From Seiridium cupressi (lineage: Eukaryota > Ascomycota > Sordariomycetes > Amphisphaeriales > Sporocadaceae), in assembly GCA_036674765.1 (NCBI GenBank), contig JARVKI010000041.1, positions 124,001 to 188,000 on the forward strand: a stretch of 64,000 nt of DNA, read 5' to 3'. Positions 21,021 through 34,509 of the stretch are shown one piece after another. Below the pieces are notes generated by a model that did not search any database, was not told where the DNA came from, and saw only the letters and a list, made by a program, of their open reading frames with translations. The stretch's first letter is position 1. Each line of letters opens with the position of its first letter. The position numbers were made by a program, and so were the translations under genes.

Positions 21021-23130
21021 CTACGTCTGATCCTCCGCTTCGCCGACCTTCTCGAGACCCTGCCGGATGTAGGCTTGTCGCTTCTCTAACATGTCATCCG
21101 CATCGTTCATCCTTCCTTGGTCTCGCAGGTTGAGCTCCAAGGCCGTCAGCGCCGATAAATAGGCTGCATCGTCTGCATCATCGTAGCCCATCTGCCGCCT
21201 CGCCACTTCCAAGGCTTCGCGTAGATACCCTTCCGCCTGAGTGTGATTGCCTTGCTTCCCCAGGGCCTTACCGATCAACCAGTAGAAGTTGTATGCTATC
21301 CCTAGGTGGGCTTCGAGTACGCTCTGGCGCGTCGGGTCCAAAAGCACAGAGTTTACCACACCCACAGCCTCCTCCGGCTCTCCCGACCTCAAATGATGGC
21401 TTGCAAGATTCATTAGAATATCTAGGTGCCGGTCATCGAATACTTCTTTACCTACAGTAGCTTCTAGCTGTGCGTATAGTTCTCGGAGTCCATAGCCACG
21501 CAAGAACGCATTGTCCTCACGGTTGAATAACAGCCACATCCATACCTCTGCATCATATCGGTGTTAATGAATAATTATGTGAATATGTTCGGGGGGCTAT
21601 TAATAGGGTTCCAGGAATGTATAGTCTTCTCGACAGTGGTTCTATCGCAAAAACAAGTCTGACGAGGCAATGAGGGATCCAAGGAATTACTTACGCAAAG
21701 TCTCAAAATGCCATTTGCCTAGATGTTGCTCTACATCAAATCAAGGTCAGTAATTCCTCTTACAGATAGGTTCTGAGGGTTCTGAAACAGGTCTCAGGAG
21801 TATGCAGCCCTTAAGGCATTGTTATCAAGCTCATTAAGGAGCTCAAAGACCCAAGAAAAGACCCAAGAAGGTACGTACGAAATGCGTCGACTGCGAGTTG
21901 TGTAAATAGACTCCGATGGTATCTGTCTAATGGGATTCCATTCATGAGAATACGCCACAGAACTACAACACTTAGAGTCAGTGCTTTATTAATCATGAAT
22001 GCCTCGCCAGTCATTGAGAATTGCATCTCAAGTTTCAAGAGCAGATCTCCCAATAAGGAGATGTTTGCTCCCGAGATAGGCCATAGAGGAAAGGATTAAG
22101 CAGCGAGGTTTCCTTACGGGAAGTACTGTATGGTTGCCCTGGAGTTTGCGCCAGCCAAGCTATATGCCGCTTGAATTGCGCCTCTAAGAAGTCTTGACCT
22201 GCGTCTTGCAGTCGTCGAATTATATCGAGGACGTGGTTGATCAGAAGCGGATCCTCAGCAGCCAACACCATAGGCAACCTCGCGAAGCACACCCGCAAAA
22301 TCCGAATACCATCGGCACGGTCACTGGGGCTGGGTGTCTGAGTCGTGATTTTGTTCATCGCGATGCGGAAACGGCTGTGCAGGTCTTGAAGGTCATCGCG
22401 AATCTGCGACAGGCCAGGTTTCAACTGGACCACGTCGGTGGACGGGGAAGTTTGCGTCCACGTGGAGAAGGAGCTAAAGGAGGCGTCATAGTATCTTTTG
22501 AGATCATGATAGGTGCTTTCTTCTTGGACAAACGGAGAGGAGATGCCAGTATACAGTCTCGGAGCAAAGGAGAAGGTGGGCACGGGCGCAGGCGCCAGGG
22601 CAGGTTTGCTGACGGTACTCGAGAGAAGAGCTCTTGTCGGCTGAGGACGCTTTCTTCTCTCGGAAGCCTTCACTAATGGCCCGTTACCGCCGCCCTTTGC
22701 TCTCGATATCAGAGCGTTGTGGGTTACAGGGCCGGGCTTGTCCTCTTGTTCCTCTTGCTTGACTCGGACATTCTCCCCAGCACTGGAAGCCTTAGTGTAT
22801 TTTTTCAAGCCCCAGCGCTTGAAGCGGATCTTGTACATTCGGTGACTACAATTCAGAGTAAATACATTCAGTTCCACAGTCTATAATTCGACAGAAAATG
22901 CGCAATCCGCTCTTGAAACTGCCACAAGGGGTAGGACTTGGTTGTGGCCTGCTTGTGTGGCGGGTTGCTTACGTGGCGTGAAAACCGTGATCCCTTTCCA
23001 TGACCTCAACCACCTGGTTCAAAGTCAGGTTTTCGGTGCTATAAAGGCGCGTGATCAGGGCACGATGCTTCTCAAAGTCCGCCTCGGCCGCCCAATCCAC
23101 AACCCTTGCTTTATTGGCAACTGCAGCCAT
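21021..23130 (-). CDS. Clr5-domain protein with TPR-like C terminus
   Basis: Five exons give 545 aa: 23130-22973, 22845-22118, 22067-21879, 21730-21695 and 21547-21021. Residues about 12-65, split by the first intron, form a Clr5 domain: a tryptophan start, LYSTENLTLNQVVEVMERDHGF, then MYKIRFKRWGLKKYTK. This helix-turn-helix-like module is common at the N terminus of fungal proteins and is named after S. pombe Clr5, a silencing factor. A low-complexity linker (about 75-130) follows, rich in Lys, Glu and Pro. The C-terminal third (about 380-530) is alpha-helical with TPR-like features (HLDILMNLASHHLRSGEPEEAV; GKQGNHTQAEGYLREALEVA). Exon 4 is only 36 nt and joins FQQHLGKWHFETL in frame. A role in transcription or chromatin is inferred from the family; targets are unknown. 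Confidence 0.85.
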
Positions 23131-24347
23131 GTTGTCGGCGATTTGCGCACATCAGCAAGGCGGACGTTGGTGGTAGTTGGGGCAATTGTGAAGAGAAATG
23201 CGGCAAGCAGGAGGGGACGCTGCTTTTCTCTCAGATAATTGGCCAAGACCTTTTTGCATTATGGCTGGTGTCACATTGGTAGAGAGGCTAAACGCTCGGC
23301 TGCAGGCTCCCCAATTTGATCGCGTGAGTCGCTGGAAGTGAATTTGAAGCTGGGATAGTTGTGCCTGGTTCATTAGTAAAGCTACATTTAGCTCAAGGAT
23401 CAAAAAGATTGCCCAGGTGCTGCCCTCCTGGCAGCAATCGGCTGCAAGGCCTGATGCAACCACAACGCGAGGACCTACATCAGACATAACGACCTTGATT
23501 TGCAAGCTAGACCAGGGTTTCCTTTCTCCTAATAAGTATCCCGGATACGTGTGTCATATGGGTAGCAGGTAGGTATCTCTGGGCGCTAAGCTACATGTAC
23601 TATTTCTTGGAGAAGTGCTTACGGAGAATGCACATGCTCGCAATAATGCCGATCTGAGCAGGAAGCGTGGGACCATGCCAATGCGCGGAGCAATGCACTA
23701 CCAGGTTGTGAGACTGGGATCGCTTACAGGGGCCTACTCTCGTACCCCCTCGGGGTATCCCCTCGAGGTGTTTTTGGGCCCCCAAAAAGCATGGCTGGAA
23801 GGAGTTAGCGTGGATTGGACACATCTACATCGGATAGAGGGAGAGTAAGTAACATAGGCATACGAAGCCAATCCATCCGTTTGGTTAGTCCTGGTAACAA
23901 TCAACGGTGTCAACACCAGACAGTCCCACATTGTCACTCAATCTTAAGACTAGAATCATGGTCCAACTAGTCATTTCGCTCATCGACTCAGTATTGTATG
24001 CTAGATAGATAACGGAAAGCAAAAAGCACAAATCAATCATCTGTCATATTTGTCCCTTAGGATATCACAGAATTCTTTGGGATGAAATTGATTCTATAGA
24101 TTGACACTGTCAGGAGATAAATCGGGTGTTACAGCAAAATCGCCTGATTCCGTGGCTCATCCGGATTAGCGACTTGTACACAGCATACACCCAAGCATAT
24201 ATTAAGAACAACCTTCTACAAACCGGGATAATTATACTTAGCATGGACAGATCCCTTTCCCAAGCACAAATTTGTAATATCATCAATGATGAAGTCGTGA
24301 AGTTTTCATATTTATTGTTATAATATACCAACATTTCCCTAAAGTTT
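23131..24347. other. Intergenic tract
   Basis: Holds the Clr5 gene promoter on one side and the 3' flank of the transporter gene on the other. No domain-bearing frame is visible, and the segment at 23.95-24.3 kb is AT-rich. Confidence 0.5.
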
Positions 24348-25857
24348 TCAACCGCTGTTATCAGCACAGGACCAGGCCCGACCGGTGCTGTTCTGTGCCA
24401 TTGACCACCCGGAAGAATACAAGCCCACGCCACAGATAATAAATCCGAGCAGTATCAGCACAACATTGGTGAGAAATAGACACATCTTCCGCCAGTTCAG
24501 GAACCAGAGTCCTTGATTCATGTAGAGCCAAAGGAAGCCAGGGATGCCAAAGGAAAACCAAGCACCAAAAAGAGCGCTGACGAAACCGAGGAGGTCGCTG
24601 AAGTTGGGGATGGACTCGGCTATGATCCAAGCTATCGTCCATGTGCCAACACCGAGGGCGATCCAGGACCCAGTAGCCACGAGACCGCGGCTGTGAAGGT
24701 ACCTCGTCCCTGCAAACATGCGGAGATAGATATATTTGGCGTTGACATGAGCGAAGATGACACCGGCTATGATGATGGTCGGAATCGCGACACCCCAAGC
24801 GACTTTCCGGACGAGAGCGCCCGTACTGCTCAGGGCAGGACTCGCAACATCAGCCCCTGCGTAGCGGTAGATAACAATCGCAGTCATAGTGTAAAGCAGG
24901 ATTTGCACAAGCTGCTGTGATCCAAGCGCCTTGGGGAAGTCTTTCGGGTCTCGTAGTTCCGAGATGAAACTCACCCATGCTACATGACCGGCGTAGGCGA
25001 AGACGGCATTGCAGATGCTGTTGAACGCGGTCGAGAAGTTGGGATGGTAGACGGCCTGCATGTCCTCATAGGCAGCCTGGGGAGAAACGCCAAGCGCGAT
25101 GATGGTAATAAGCACAGCCGACAAGATGCTGATGAAGCTGACGATGCTCAGAAATGAGACGTTCTTGAGCGTCCGTGGGATGGTCAATATGCTGAAGACG
25201 ACTAGGCCCACGATACCAAAGACAATGGTACACGTGCCGTGACGTGAAAGGACGTTGAGAGCGATAGTGAACGTCAATAGGTGACTAGCCATGAAAAACA
25301 GGCAATATATGACATATGCAGCGCTGAAAATTTCGTACCCGACGCGACCGGCAAGTACTTTGCCTACGTCGGTATAGCTGGCCACTTGGGGGTATCGCAT
25401 TCGAAACTGCCAAAGGACGTATCCCGAGTAACTTGCGAATATACCTAAAACGACGATGGTCGTTATACCGGCGGCTAGACCAACAGTTCCTATGACGGCG
25501 GGTAGGGACAAAACTCCTAGGGAAATATTTTCGGCGACCATGACTGTATTACGAGAACGTTGTCAGCGAGGCGAGTATGAATGGAGCGGTTAGTCAAACT
25601 AATCGTGACAGAAAAGAAAACTAACCCATTGACGCCTGCCACCATTTCATCGTTTTGTATTGGATCTCGGCGTTACTTTCGTCGCCAAAGGCGTCCAGTG
25701 GCACCTCAATGCGTTTCGAAGCCGTTTCTTCGTCATCTCTAGGTGTGCCGTAATTTTTCTTGTACTCTGAAGGGCCGTCCGTGTCGGGCCCTGTGGTAGG
25801 AGCAATCTCCGGGGTCTCGAGGCCGCGGTTCGAGACCGCTTGAGGTGGTGATGCCAT
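24348..25857 (-). CDS. Amino-acid transporter, AAAP family (Aa_trans)
   Basis: Multi-pass permease that moves neutral amino acids, probably across the plasma membrane. Two exons give 475 aa: 25857-25626 and 25543-24348. The first ~75 residues are hydrophilic and cytosolic (ETPEIAPTTGPDTDGPSEYK), then the intron falls just before the first membrane span. The hallmark MVAENISLGVLSLPAV is followed by about eleven hydrophobic segments, including a run of IVGLVVFSILTIP and the late GFVSALFGAWFSFGIPGFLWLY, typical of fungal AAAP permeases related to the Neurospora Mtr transporter. The start is the first ATG; the in-frame triplet upstream is GTG. Its exact substrate cannot be read from sequence. Confidence 0.93.
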
Positions 25858-26581
25858 GGTCAGAGAAAGAGTGAACTTAGCCAACCTGAACACACAGGTG
25901 CCACGAAGAGAGAAGAAGAGTTGAATGCAAGAAGAAATATTCTAGAGTTGCACAGGGAAAGAGGCGTTTTGAAGTCCCAGTATCGGAACAACAGACCCCA
26001 GGGACTATAACGCCTAGTACGCCTGCAACTCCGCCAAAGGCCCACCAGGCACTCTACAAATGCAACTTCCCCACGGGTCAAGATAAGCCAGAACAACGGG
26101 GATTCGACAAAATATAATTTCTTGATCAATTGACAGTAGAAAATTGTATCAGTCGTGTAAGACAAGCACTGATTTTTTCGGGGCCGTGCTGCCCGTGTGC
26201 GCAAGTGGGCTCATGCGCCGACCGATTCGCGGCTTTAGTGGACATCAGGCCTGAGTACAGTGGAAACCATCACGTCACCTTAATTCCTTCGGCAGTACTC
26301 CGTAGCTTCGGAGCTGGACACCAGCATTGTGTAGAAGTTCATCTCAATAACTCTTGTTGCACGTGCCATAGCCTCTATGAGGAGACGTTCGCCGATATTA
26401 TTCCCGAATGTGTTGCTTATACTGTGCCGTGTTTGTGTACTTACAACGTTGCTGTCGGACTAAGGAACACCATGCATCATGTTAAATCCCTTGTGGGTCT
26501 CCAAACAGTATGCCGATGCTTGCCGGCGCTTATATTGGACTAACGGCTAGCCAAGCCTGAGATTTGTGCAATTCGTGCTAT

Positions 26582-26643
26582 AATCTAGTCAGGGGGAGAG
26601 CGTCAGCCTCATAAGCCGTGAGCCTAGGTTCGAGATATCTCCC
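26582..26643 (+). pseudogene. tRNA-like relic (CAT anticodon loop)
   Basis: The stretch contains an A-box-like TAGTCAGGGGGAGAGCG, the loop CTCATAA flanked by TCAGC and a broken partner GCCGTGA (expected GCTGA), and a B-box-like AGGTTCGAGA. The order resembles an elongator tRNA-Met, but the anticodon stem carries extra bases and the T and acceptor stems do not pair. It is best read as a decayed tRNA or a tRNA-derived short element. Confidence 0.35.
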
Positions 26644-28186
26644 AGTGACTGCCTGGAATACCCTCCATGCGTTCGTTGTATATCCCTTGCTTGCTGTACT
26701 TCCTGTCTGGTGCCGTGGTCGTCGAGTCATGTTCCATAGTCCATGAGTATTGGCCATTCTGAGCCAGATCCCAAAGGATCCGGCGTCCTCAAGACATAAT
26801 AGAAAATACCCATCTCAGCGGCATCCCGTTGATCAGCGCAGACGATCACTTGCGACTGGTCTTCTGTCTCGCCGATGACGCCATGCTCTCTGCGCCCCCT
26901 AGGCATGATTACCCGCGGCAATACATAACTATAACTAGCTTGCATAAATTACCAAGGCCGAGACAGCCTGTGTCGCTATCCATGATTGTATGGCACAATT
27001 TCAGGAGGAGTCCAAAGCCCCCAGCCTTTCATGGCGTCCCCGATCATTCCGCAGGAGTGGGTTTCTACCCTATGGACATGGTCGTGCTGCGGGTGATGGT
27101 TCTCGTCACGATGACCAGAACGAAACATACCTCCACACTTGTTCTTACACGATAAGTAGCAGACACAGAAGTTGTGTGCCTTCTAGATTCTTTGCGCTTA
27201 GATCCTAGGGTTTGCTACGGCAGGGGAAGGCTGTGTCAAGGTGGGAGTCAGAAGGTCAAGTCGCGGAGAGCTGAAAACAAAATATACCATCCCAGTAATA
27301 GAAATCCATACAATCACATACACTGATATGTTCTACGTAATTGGGGTAGTCTCGTGGAGATTAAGTGTCACCTGAACGAGTGTCATATCTCTTTAGGTTA
27401 AGATTGGGTGTGCTTTGCAATGACCCATCTTGATATGTCACTCCAAGCTGTTATCTTGCTCGATTCGACCATTATAGTGCCATTTCTGATTAAAGTGCCA
27501 CTGACAAGCTCTGGTCGGTAGGAAACGGGCCAACTATTGTATGCCCCAGTTTTTCAATATCAGATGCAAGCAACCCATTCAAGGCTTGTTGTTTCCCTAC
27601 TTATGTTATCTACGTTGGGGTTTCTTGCAGGACTAGCTTTGGTGCTAATTCAATGGCAGGTGTCGCACTGTATATTTAGATTTATTTTGGTCGTCTCTAC
27701 GAACTGGGGAATACATTCTAGTCTCCTCCAGAGAGACATGGCAAAGGTGACGCATAACCAACCATGATCCTTTATAGGGTGAAAAATGCCCCAGTCGCTT
27801 CTGCACCAAGCGAAAGCTGATTCGTGGGCGCTTCGCAGATTGTCAACTTGAACGTTGTACCCCACGAAGAGCCTTGCCAATTCCTTCGATGATCATACCA
27901 TCAAGGACCAAAAATTTGTGGGTCAAATATCATGAGGTTGATACTACTGGAGGCAGCGGTGATGAAACCCATTTGCTGTGGTCTGGAAGAAGACTACGAT
28001 CTTTGACAATTTTCTCCCAAGAGAGACGTTGTTTCAGACATGGTCCTAAAATCTTGGACAATATGTAATTCGATCAGATCTGAAGTAGAATTCCGGAATC
28101 GAGATAGACATGGATTATATTTGCCACTATCCATTACCGACCCCTGTCAGCGAAGACTCGACTCAGTAAGACAGAAAAGAGAAGGG

Positions 28187-28206
28187 AAAAAAAAAAAAAA
28201 AAAAAA
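28187..28206. repeat. Poly(A) run, 20 nt
   Basis: Twenty consecutive A residues in non-coding DNA. It could be simple sequence or the tail of an old retrotransposed copy; no such element is recognisable upstream. Confidence 0.9.
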
Positions 28207-29171
28207 GGGCAGCAATAAAATTGAAAGACGGCAGAGAGGCAGTGAACAATCTAGGCAGACGGAGGATCTGAAGCACTCAGACTGAATGGCCTGCGTGTTT
28301 GATTTCTTGGTGGTGTCTGAGCGCACAGTTGCCAATAGGAGAGCAAGCAAGGAACGAAACAGACAGGCATCGTACCTTGTAGGCGATAGCTGGTAGAACG
28401 TGGGGATAGTAGATCATTATGTTGACGCCTTTTGGAAGGAGGAGGAGGATCTGGTCGCAAGGCTCTGGGCATGTAACCACATCAGTCCATTTCGATGTAC
28501 TAAGCATCAGCTGGTCGGGAGCATGTCAACGATAAACTTGCCCATTGGCGCACCAAATAGATTACTCAAGAGGCTTCTTCTTCTGAAAAATCTAATACCA
28601 AGCACAGTCTTGCATTACCAAGAAATTGCCAACGGTTGCACTAAGTTCCTTGGGCCGTTTTCCGAGCGTGGCGCCGAGCTTGGTTTTGTACCTGCCGTTC
28701 TGGTCAGTATCGCGGCTAAAATGGACTAGGGATTTAATCTACTTTCCACTTGGCGTGGCAATCGCTCTAGAAGCTCAAATGGACTCCATCGTCCATTTAT
28801 ACTCTGTTGCGGCACTTTAACTTAGACTGCCTTTGGCTGCAACTGGTTCTTTCTCTCCGCCTTGGTTTGCATCTCTCCACCCTTGACCTCACAGCCTAAG
28901 CATTTTATACAACCCCTTCGAAAGTTCGACAAAAGACTGAATCCGATCGTGCTTGACTCTTCTTATAGAGGAGCGGGTCAATATCCGGTAGAAACTGTCG
29001 TAAAGATGGATTTTGACCGATGGTGGGTGTCGCAATACCCGGCGCCACCATCCATTCGCACGGTAGTAGAAACGGGTATAGTCCAGCCGTTGATACAGCC
29101 ATAACAGTATACATAAATTGTTATCTAAGGTGCCTACAAGCCGATTATTCGATTTTTGAAGGATATCTATC

Positions 29172-29815
29172 ATCACCGATCATGTCCGGCCAGGCATCCG
29201 GGCGGATCGCCTCCAAGGAGGAGTCTTGGCCGCCGGTCTCTTCGATCAGCGCATCACACTCACCATGCTAATGTCCTCAGGTGTACAGGGGCTAGATCCC
29301 TACCGGTATCACACCATGTCGGGCCAGGATGAAATTCTCGAGAAGTCCAAGGCCGGCGCGGGCTGGTGGACTGGTTTTACCCTGGGAACATTTTTCAACC
29401 ATCAGAGAACCTACCGTACGCTGCGCACACGATTGCTGCCACGCTAGCACCTCGGGCGTTGGTCATCGATCAGGGAAGCAGCGATCCATACACCAATTCC
29501 AAGGCGACGGCGATCGTCGTGTATCCAGCCGCGAAGGCGGTGTATGACTGGTTGGCCGCCGGGGACCAGATCGCCATGGCGGTGAGAAGCAGTGAGCATT
29601 GTGGCATGAGTGGCTAGTGAGTTCACATCGTCCTCCGGAAAGGAATACTTCATGGTTGAGCTGGATACTAACGCGCTCCGACAGCCACGAATGTACTGTC
29701 TTATGTCCATAAGATCCCTCAAGCGAAGAATACTACATGCGGCTATAATGACCTAAGCCCGTGGACGGCTATGCCGACGACTTACCCGTCGGCAGCGAAG
29801 ATCCCGAAGGCATAA
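29172..29815 (+). pseudogene. CE15 4-O-methyl-glucuronoyl methylesterase, 3' relic
   Basis: The intact enzyme cuts ester bonds between lignin and glucuronoxylan. Only its C-terminal half is recognisable. Frame 3 from 29172 gives VLAAGLFDQRITLTMLMSSG, then PYRYHTMSGQDEILEKSKA, GWWTGF and FFNHQ. At about 29404 one base is lost and the match continues in frame 2 (ENLPYAAHTIAATLAPRALV, VIDQGSSD, AAKAVYDWLAAGDQIAMAVRS, HCGMSG). An intron-like segment (29617-29684, ATACTAACG branch, CAG end) follows, then a one-base surplus, then TNVLSYVHKIPQAKN and LSPWTAMPTTY to a stop at 29815. At the place of the catalytic GCSRxGKG motif the sequence reads RADRLQGG, so the nucleophile serine is gone. The 5' half was not found. 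Confidence 0.85.
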
Positions 29816-30139
29816 GACTATATAGCGCATCCATGCTATTGGTCGATGCATCTTCTCAAGACGGTTGCCTAAAAGGGCAACTGGAAACCAGAGGGGCAAG
29901 TGTACGGATTAATCAGTTGTATTTATGCTGTGCGGACACATATGTCGAACAGACTTCCATGCGAATCGTTGATCATTCCAGAGTTAAGTAACGAATCGAA
30001 CAATGTCCGCCATGCTCATCACCAATCATTGCAATCATCAGCTCGTACCAGAATCGTCTCTCCGTGCCAACTCGTGTGCATTCCTTCAACGTCCAAAGTC
30101 GCCGAAGAATTGTCTCTCGGCCGACAATCGGAAGGTTGC
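29816..30139. other. Short spacer between CE15 relic and subtilase
   Basis: Contains the 3' flanks of the convergent CE15 relic and subtilase gene. Nothing else is recognisable. Confidence 0.6.
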
Positions 30140-31630
<1,491 letters not shown>

Positions 31631-31719
31631 TGTGAAGGAGTTCTCAAGGGAGCTTTTATGATGGAAAGGGTGAGGGATGATCGAGAGAACTCGTCCGATG
31701 TCTCGAGCTTCTTCGGCAG

Positions 31720-31729
31720 CTTTTATATA
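31720..31729 (-). promoter_or_regulatory. TATA box of the alkaline protease gene
   Basis: The minus strand reads TATATAAAAG about 90 nt upstream of the subtilase ATG, a good match and position for a TATA element of a highly inducible secreted-protein gene. Confidence 0.7.
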
Positions 31730-34509
31730 CACGGTGAGAGGGCATGTCGGCTCCCGTCATATTTCGTGATAAACATCACGGCTGATCAAGGGTCCAAAGG
31801 CCTCGAGCATTCGTGATCGACCTCTCGCACTGACGAGCTGCACCGGACCTGGTCCTCGAATCGACTGGGCGAATCAGAAGCCAGCAGCAGATCATCGCAA
31901 CATCTTGCTCTACTCTTCGGTCGAGCAGAATTAGTAACACGAACGTTCATCGAAAGGGCAGGTGGTCGTCCTCGAGCCTGGTTTTCGCCGTCGTGTTGTA
32001 GGGGTTGGGGCGCAACGAGGACTTGGCAATGCAACTAGGAGGCCAAGAGCTGTTATACAAATGTCTCTAGTGGACGGACAAAAATTGGGACCTAGATACG
32101 GCGAAGCGAAGAGTACCTACACCGGCGCCCCCGCGATCCCGCGTGAGCATGGGCTGAGGCACAGACGGGCCGTCTTCTGTAAGAACATGGGGCAGACGTG
32201 GGGCAGCAAGGAGACCACTCGAAGATAGCAAGCACACCAATACAAACTCATTACTCTTTTCCAGATGAGCCATCCTCGATAGAGACAATGAGCTCGTCCG
32301 GGGGCGGGTTGTTGCCGATCTAAGGATCGGCCCCCAGGATTGGTTGCCTGGCTCGTGACGGCTGCCAAAGATCACGATTGGTCATTGTGAGTGAAGATCG
32401 CTTGAAAGATAAGCAAGGGAGACTGAAATGAAGCAGCGATGCGGCCAAGACGTTGATGATGAGGCTCGCGCAATAGGCGCATATAGGCTAACTAGTAGAG
32501 AGGCTTGTGCAAAGTGCCTTGCACTCTCTTCTAACTAATACCTACTCAAATGCAGGGGTCGCCTGATGCAGGACAGCTCATCTCACCTGGCCCCATGCTG
32601 GGCAGCTCGTATGCACGAATCGTCATTCACACCCCCTAGACAGAAGATATAGTGAGTGGAGCGTCATCACACGATATGTACCAACCAAGATTCGGCGGCA
32701 TACGTAGTTTAGATAAAGTCCTGGCACCCGATGTCGTCGAAAGATGCTTATCGAAAAGGTGGCCCACAGCCAGTGGCGCTATGTTGGCTTCGGCAGTGAA
32801 CCCGTCTTGAGGTAGCGGAAGGGGTCGATTAATCCCCGCCAAACAAGCCACTGCATAGGTCGGGAGCCGGCAGTAGGGTGGGGAGGCGTACGCAGGTTGT
32901 GCCTCCATGGAAAAGCCACCCGACCGGGCTCTGCCAGTCTGTCGGCCTGGAGTGTTCAGTCGATTCCAGGGTCTTCTTAGACAGCTTCCCCTTTGGGTAT
33001 GCAACCCCACGATGGACGCCGTCTCCACGCCGACTCGTAGGTAGCTCTTCGGTAAAGGTTGACTTGGGTTAGGGGACATCCTCTAGTCAAGGCAATGCCC
33101 TATGCTGCTGCAACTTGGGGAGCTGCTAGAGAGATGTCAGCGAGCGAATAGGTGATTTTCTCCGCTCAAGGCGACATCGAAACACTGTTCGAGCAAAGTA
33201 AGCGATACGGCTCTGCATGCAGCTTGAGGCGAGTCGGCCTGAGCCCGCCTGAGCCCGCCCATTCGATGCGGAAGTCATGATATGGCCGATGACTAGGAGC
33301 AATTTGTCAAATGGGCTGCGAGATCATCCAGCGGCCGATACCCAGGGACTTCCCCGGTGCAGAACATTATCAGCATTGACCGCGTGTGTGGCTGTTCCGT
33401 ACTTTTGAGCACCGAAAGAAGGATTCCCGAGGATGCCAATCAAGTTCTGGAGATGGAACAGGTATGAAGTGGTAGCCCGCTTATCAACCGGCAGAAAACG
33501 GTCAAGGTCGCGCGGTGGGTAATATAATTGCTGCATTAAGCCCCTGGGACCTACGGTAAGCTCCGAAATGTTCCTTGGCCGTGATACATCGTATTTCAAG
33601 GAATGCTTGGGATGAACTTGCGGCTCTCGAGGACACCGCGGGAAGCATGGTGAAGATTAGCCTCTCCAGAGAGGGAAGGGAACATACGCACTTGACGGCT
33701 GTACGAGTGAGTGGCAGAGAGTAAGGGTGGAAGAAATATCCTGTGTATAGCTGTGCCACTCGGACATTCAATTGTTTGCTGACGGACTAATGCGGCCAGG
33801 TCTATGTAGGTATGGTATGTAACCCAGGTTAGGTGGTAGGTGGGTTGCAGGCAATGGTTCGAGGTGTCAATAAACTTCTTAGTCAGAGTGCCCGTGTCAA
33901 TTTAGGCTCAGGTAACACGGCTGACGAAGATGGCGGCAAATGAAGGAGGAGGCAGAACGCTCGACGTGATAGTTGGCTGTTCAAGTGTCTTCCACACCTC
34001 TCGGTAGATTCGCCCCCCATGATGAAGACAAGCAACTGCCAGCTGCGTAAACAAAAATACCCATCGGGAACTCCTGTGTCACAACAAGAGTCACCCAGAT
34101 GGGTACATGCTGATATGACGTCAGGTGGCCATGTTCGCTGATTGCACGAAACCAACATGGGCAAATATGAAAGCGCTGTTGTAAGGTCGGAATGACAACT
34201 GAAAAGACGATAGGTACATTGTAAACATCCAAGAGCATCAAAGAGTGTTAGCTACAAAACGGCAGCCAGCGGGCCAAGACAGCCTAGGTGAGAATGAGCG
34301 GCTTTACCCGAGGATTAGGCGTAAATTTGAGGACTCGTGTCGCAAGCAAGCTCAGAGCTACCAGGAGACGATGGGGAGTAGATTGTACTTCTCGCAACAA
34401 AGGCAATCGACAATTGACACTCCAATGGCCTTTGTTGGATCCGGCTGCGGATAGGGACATGGTGGAGGACGCTGCCGTCAATACATGTGACTAGTTTCCG
34501 CTCGCCTAC
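31730..34509. other. Intergenic tract between protease and ZIP transporter
   Basis: About 2.8 kb with the divergent promoters of the protease (-) and ZIP (+) genes. The longest ATG-initiated frame is 147 codons at 33079-32636 (-); it is rich in Pro, Arg and Ser, has no domain, and I do not call it a gene. Confidence 0.5.

Larger units (their letters stand above)
25858..29171. other. Gene-poor tract
   Basis: More than 3 kb without a convincing gene. A tRNA-like relic lies at about 26.6 kb and a 20-nt poly(A) run at 28187-28206 (separate entries). Open frames of 60-137 codons occur but show no domain. The first few hundred bases should hold the transporter promoter. Confidence 0.5.

Noticed and set aside
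32636..33079. 147-codon ATG frame on the minus strand
   Set aside because: Composition (Pro, Arg, Ser, Leu) looks random; no domain or splice context, so not called a gene.
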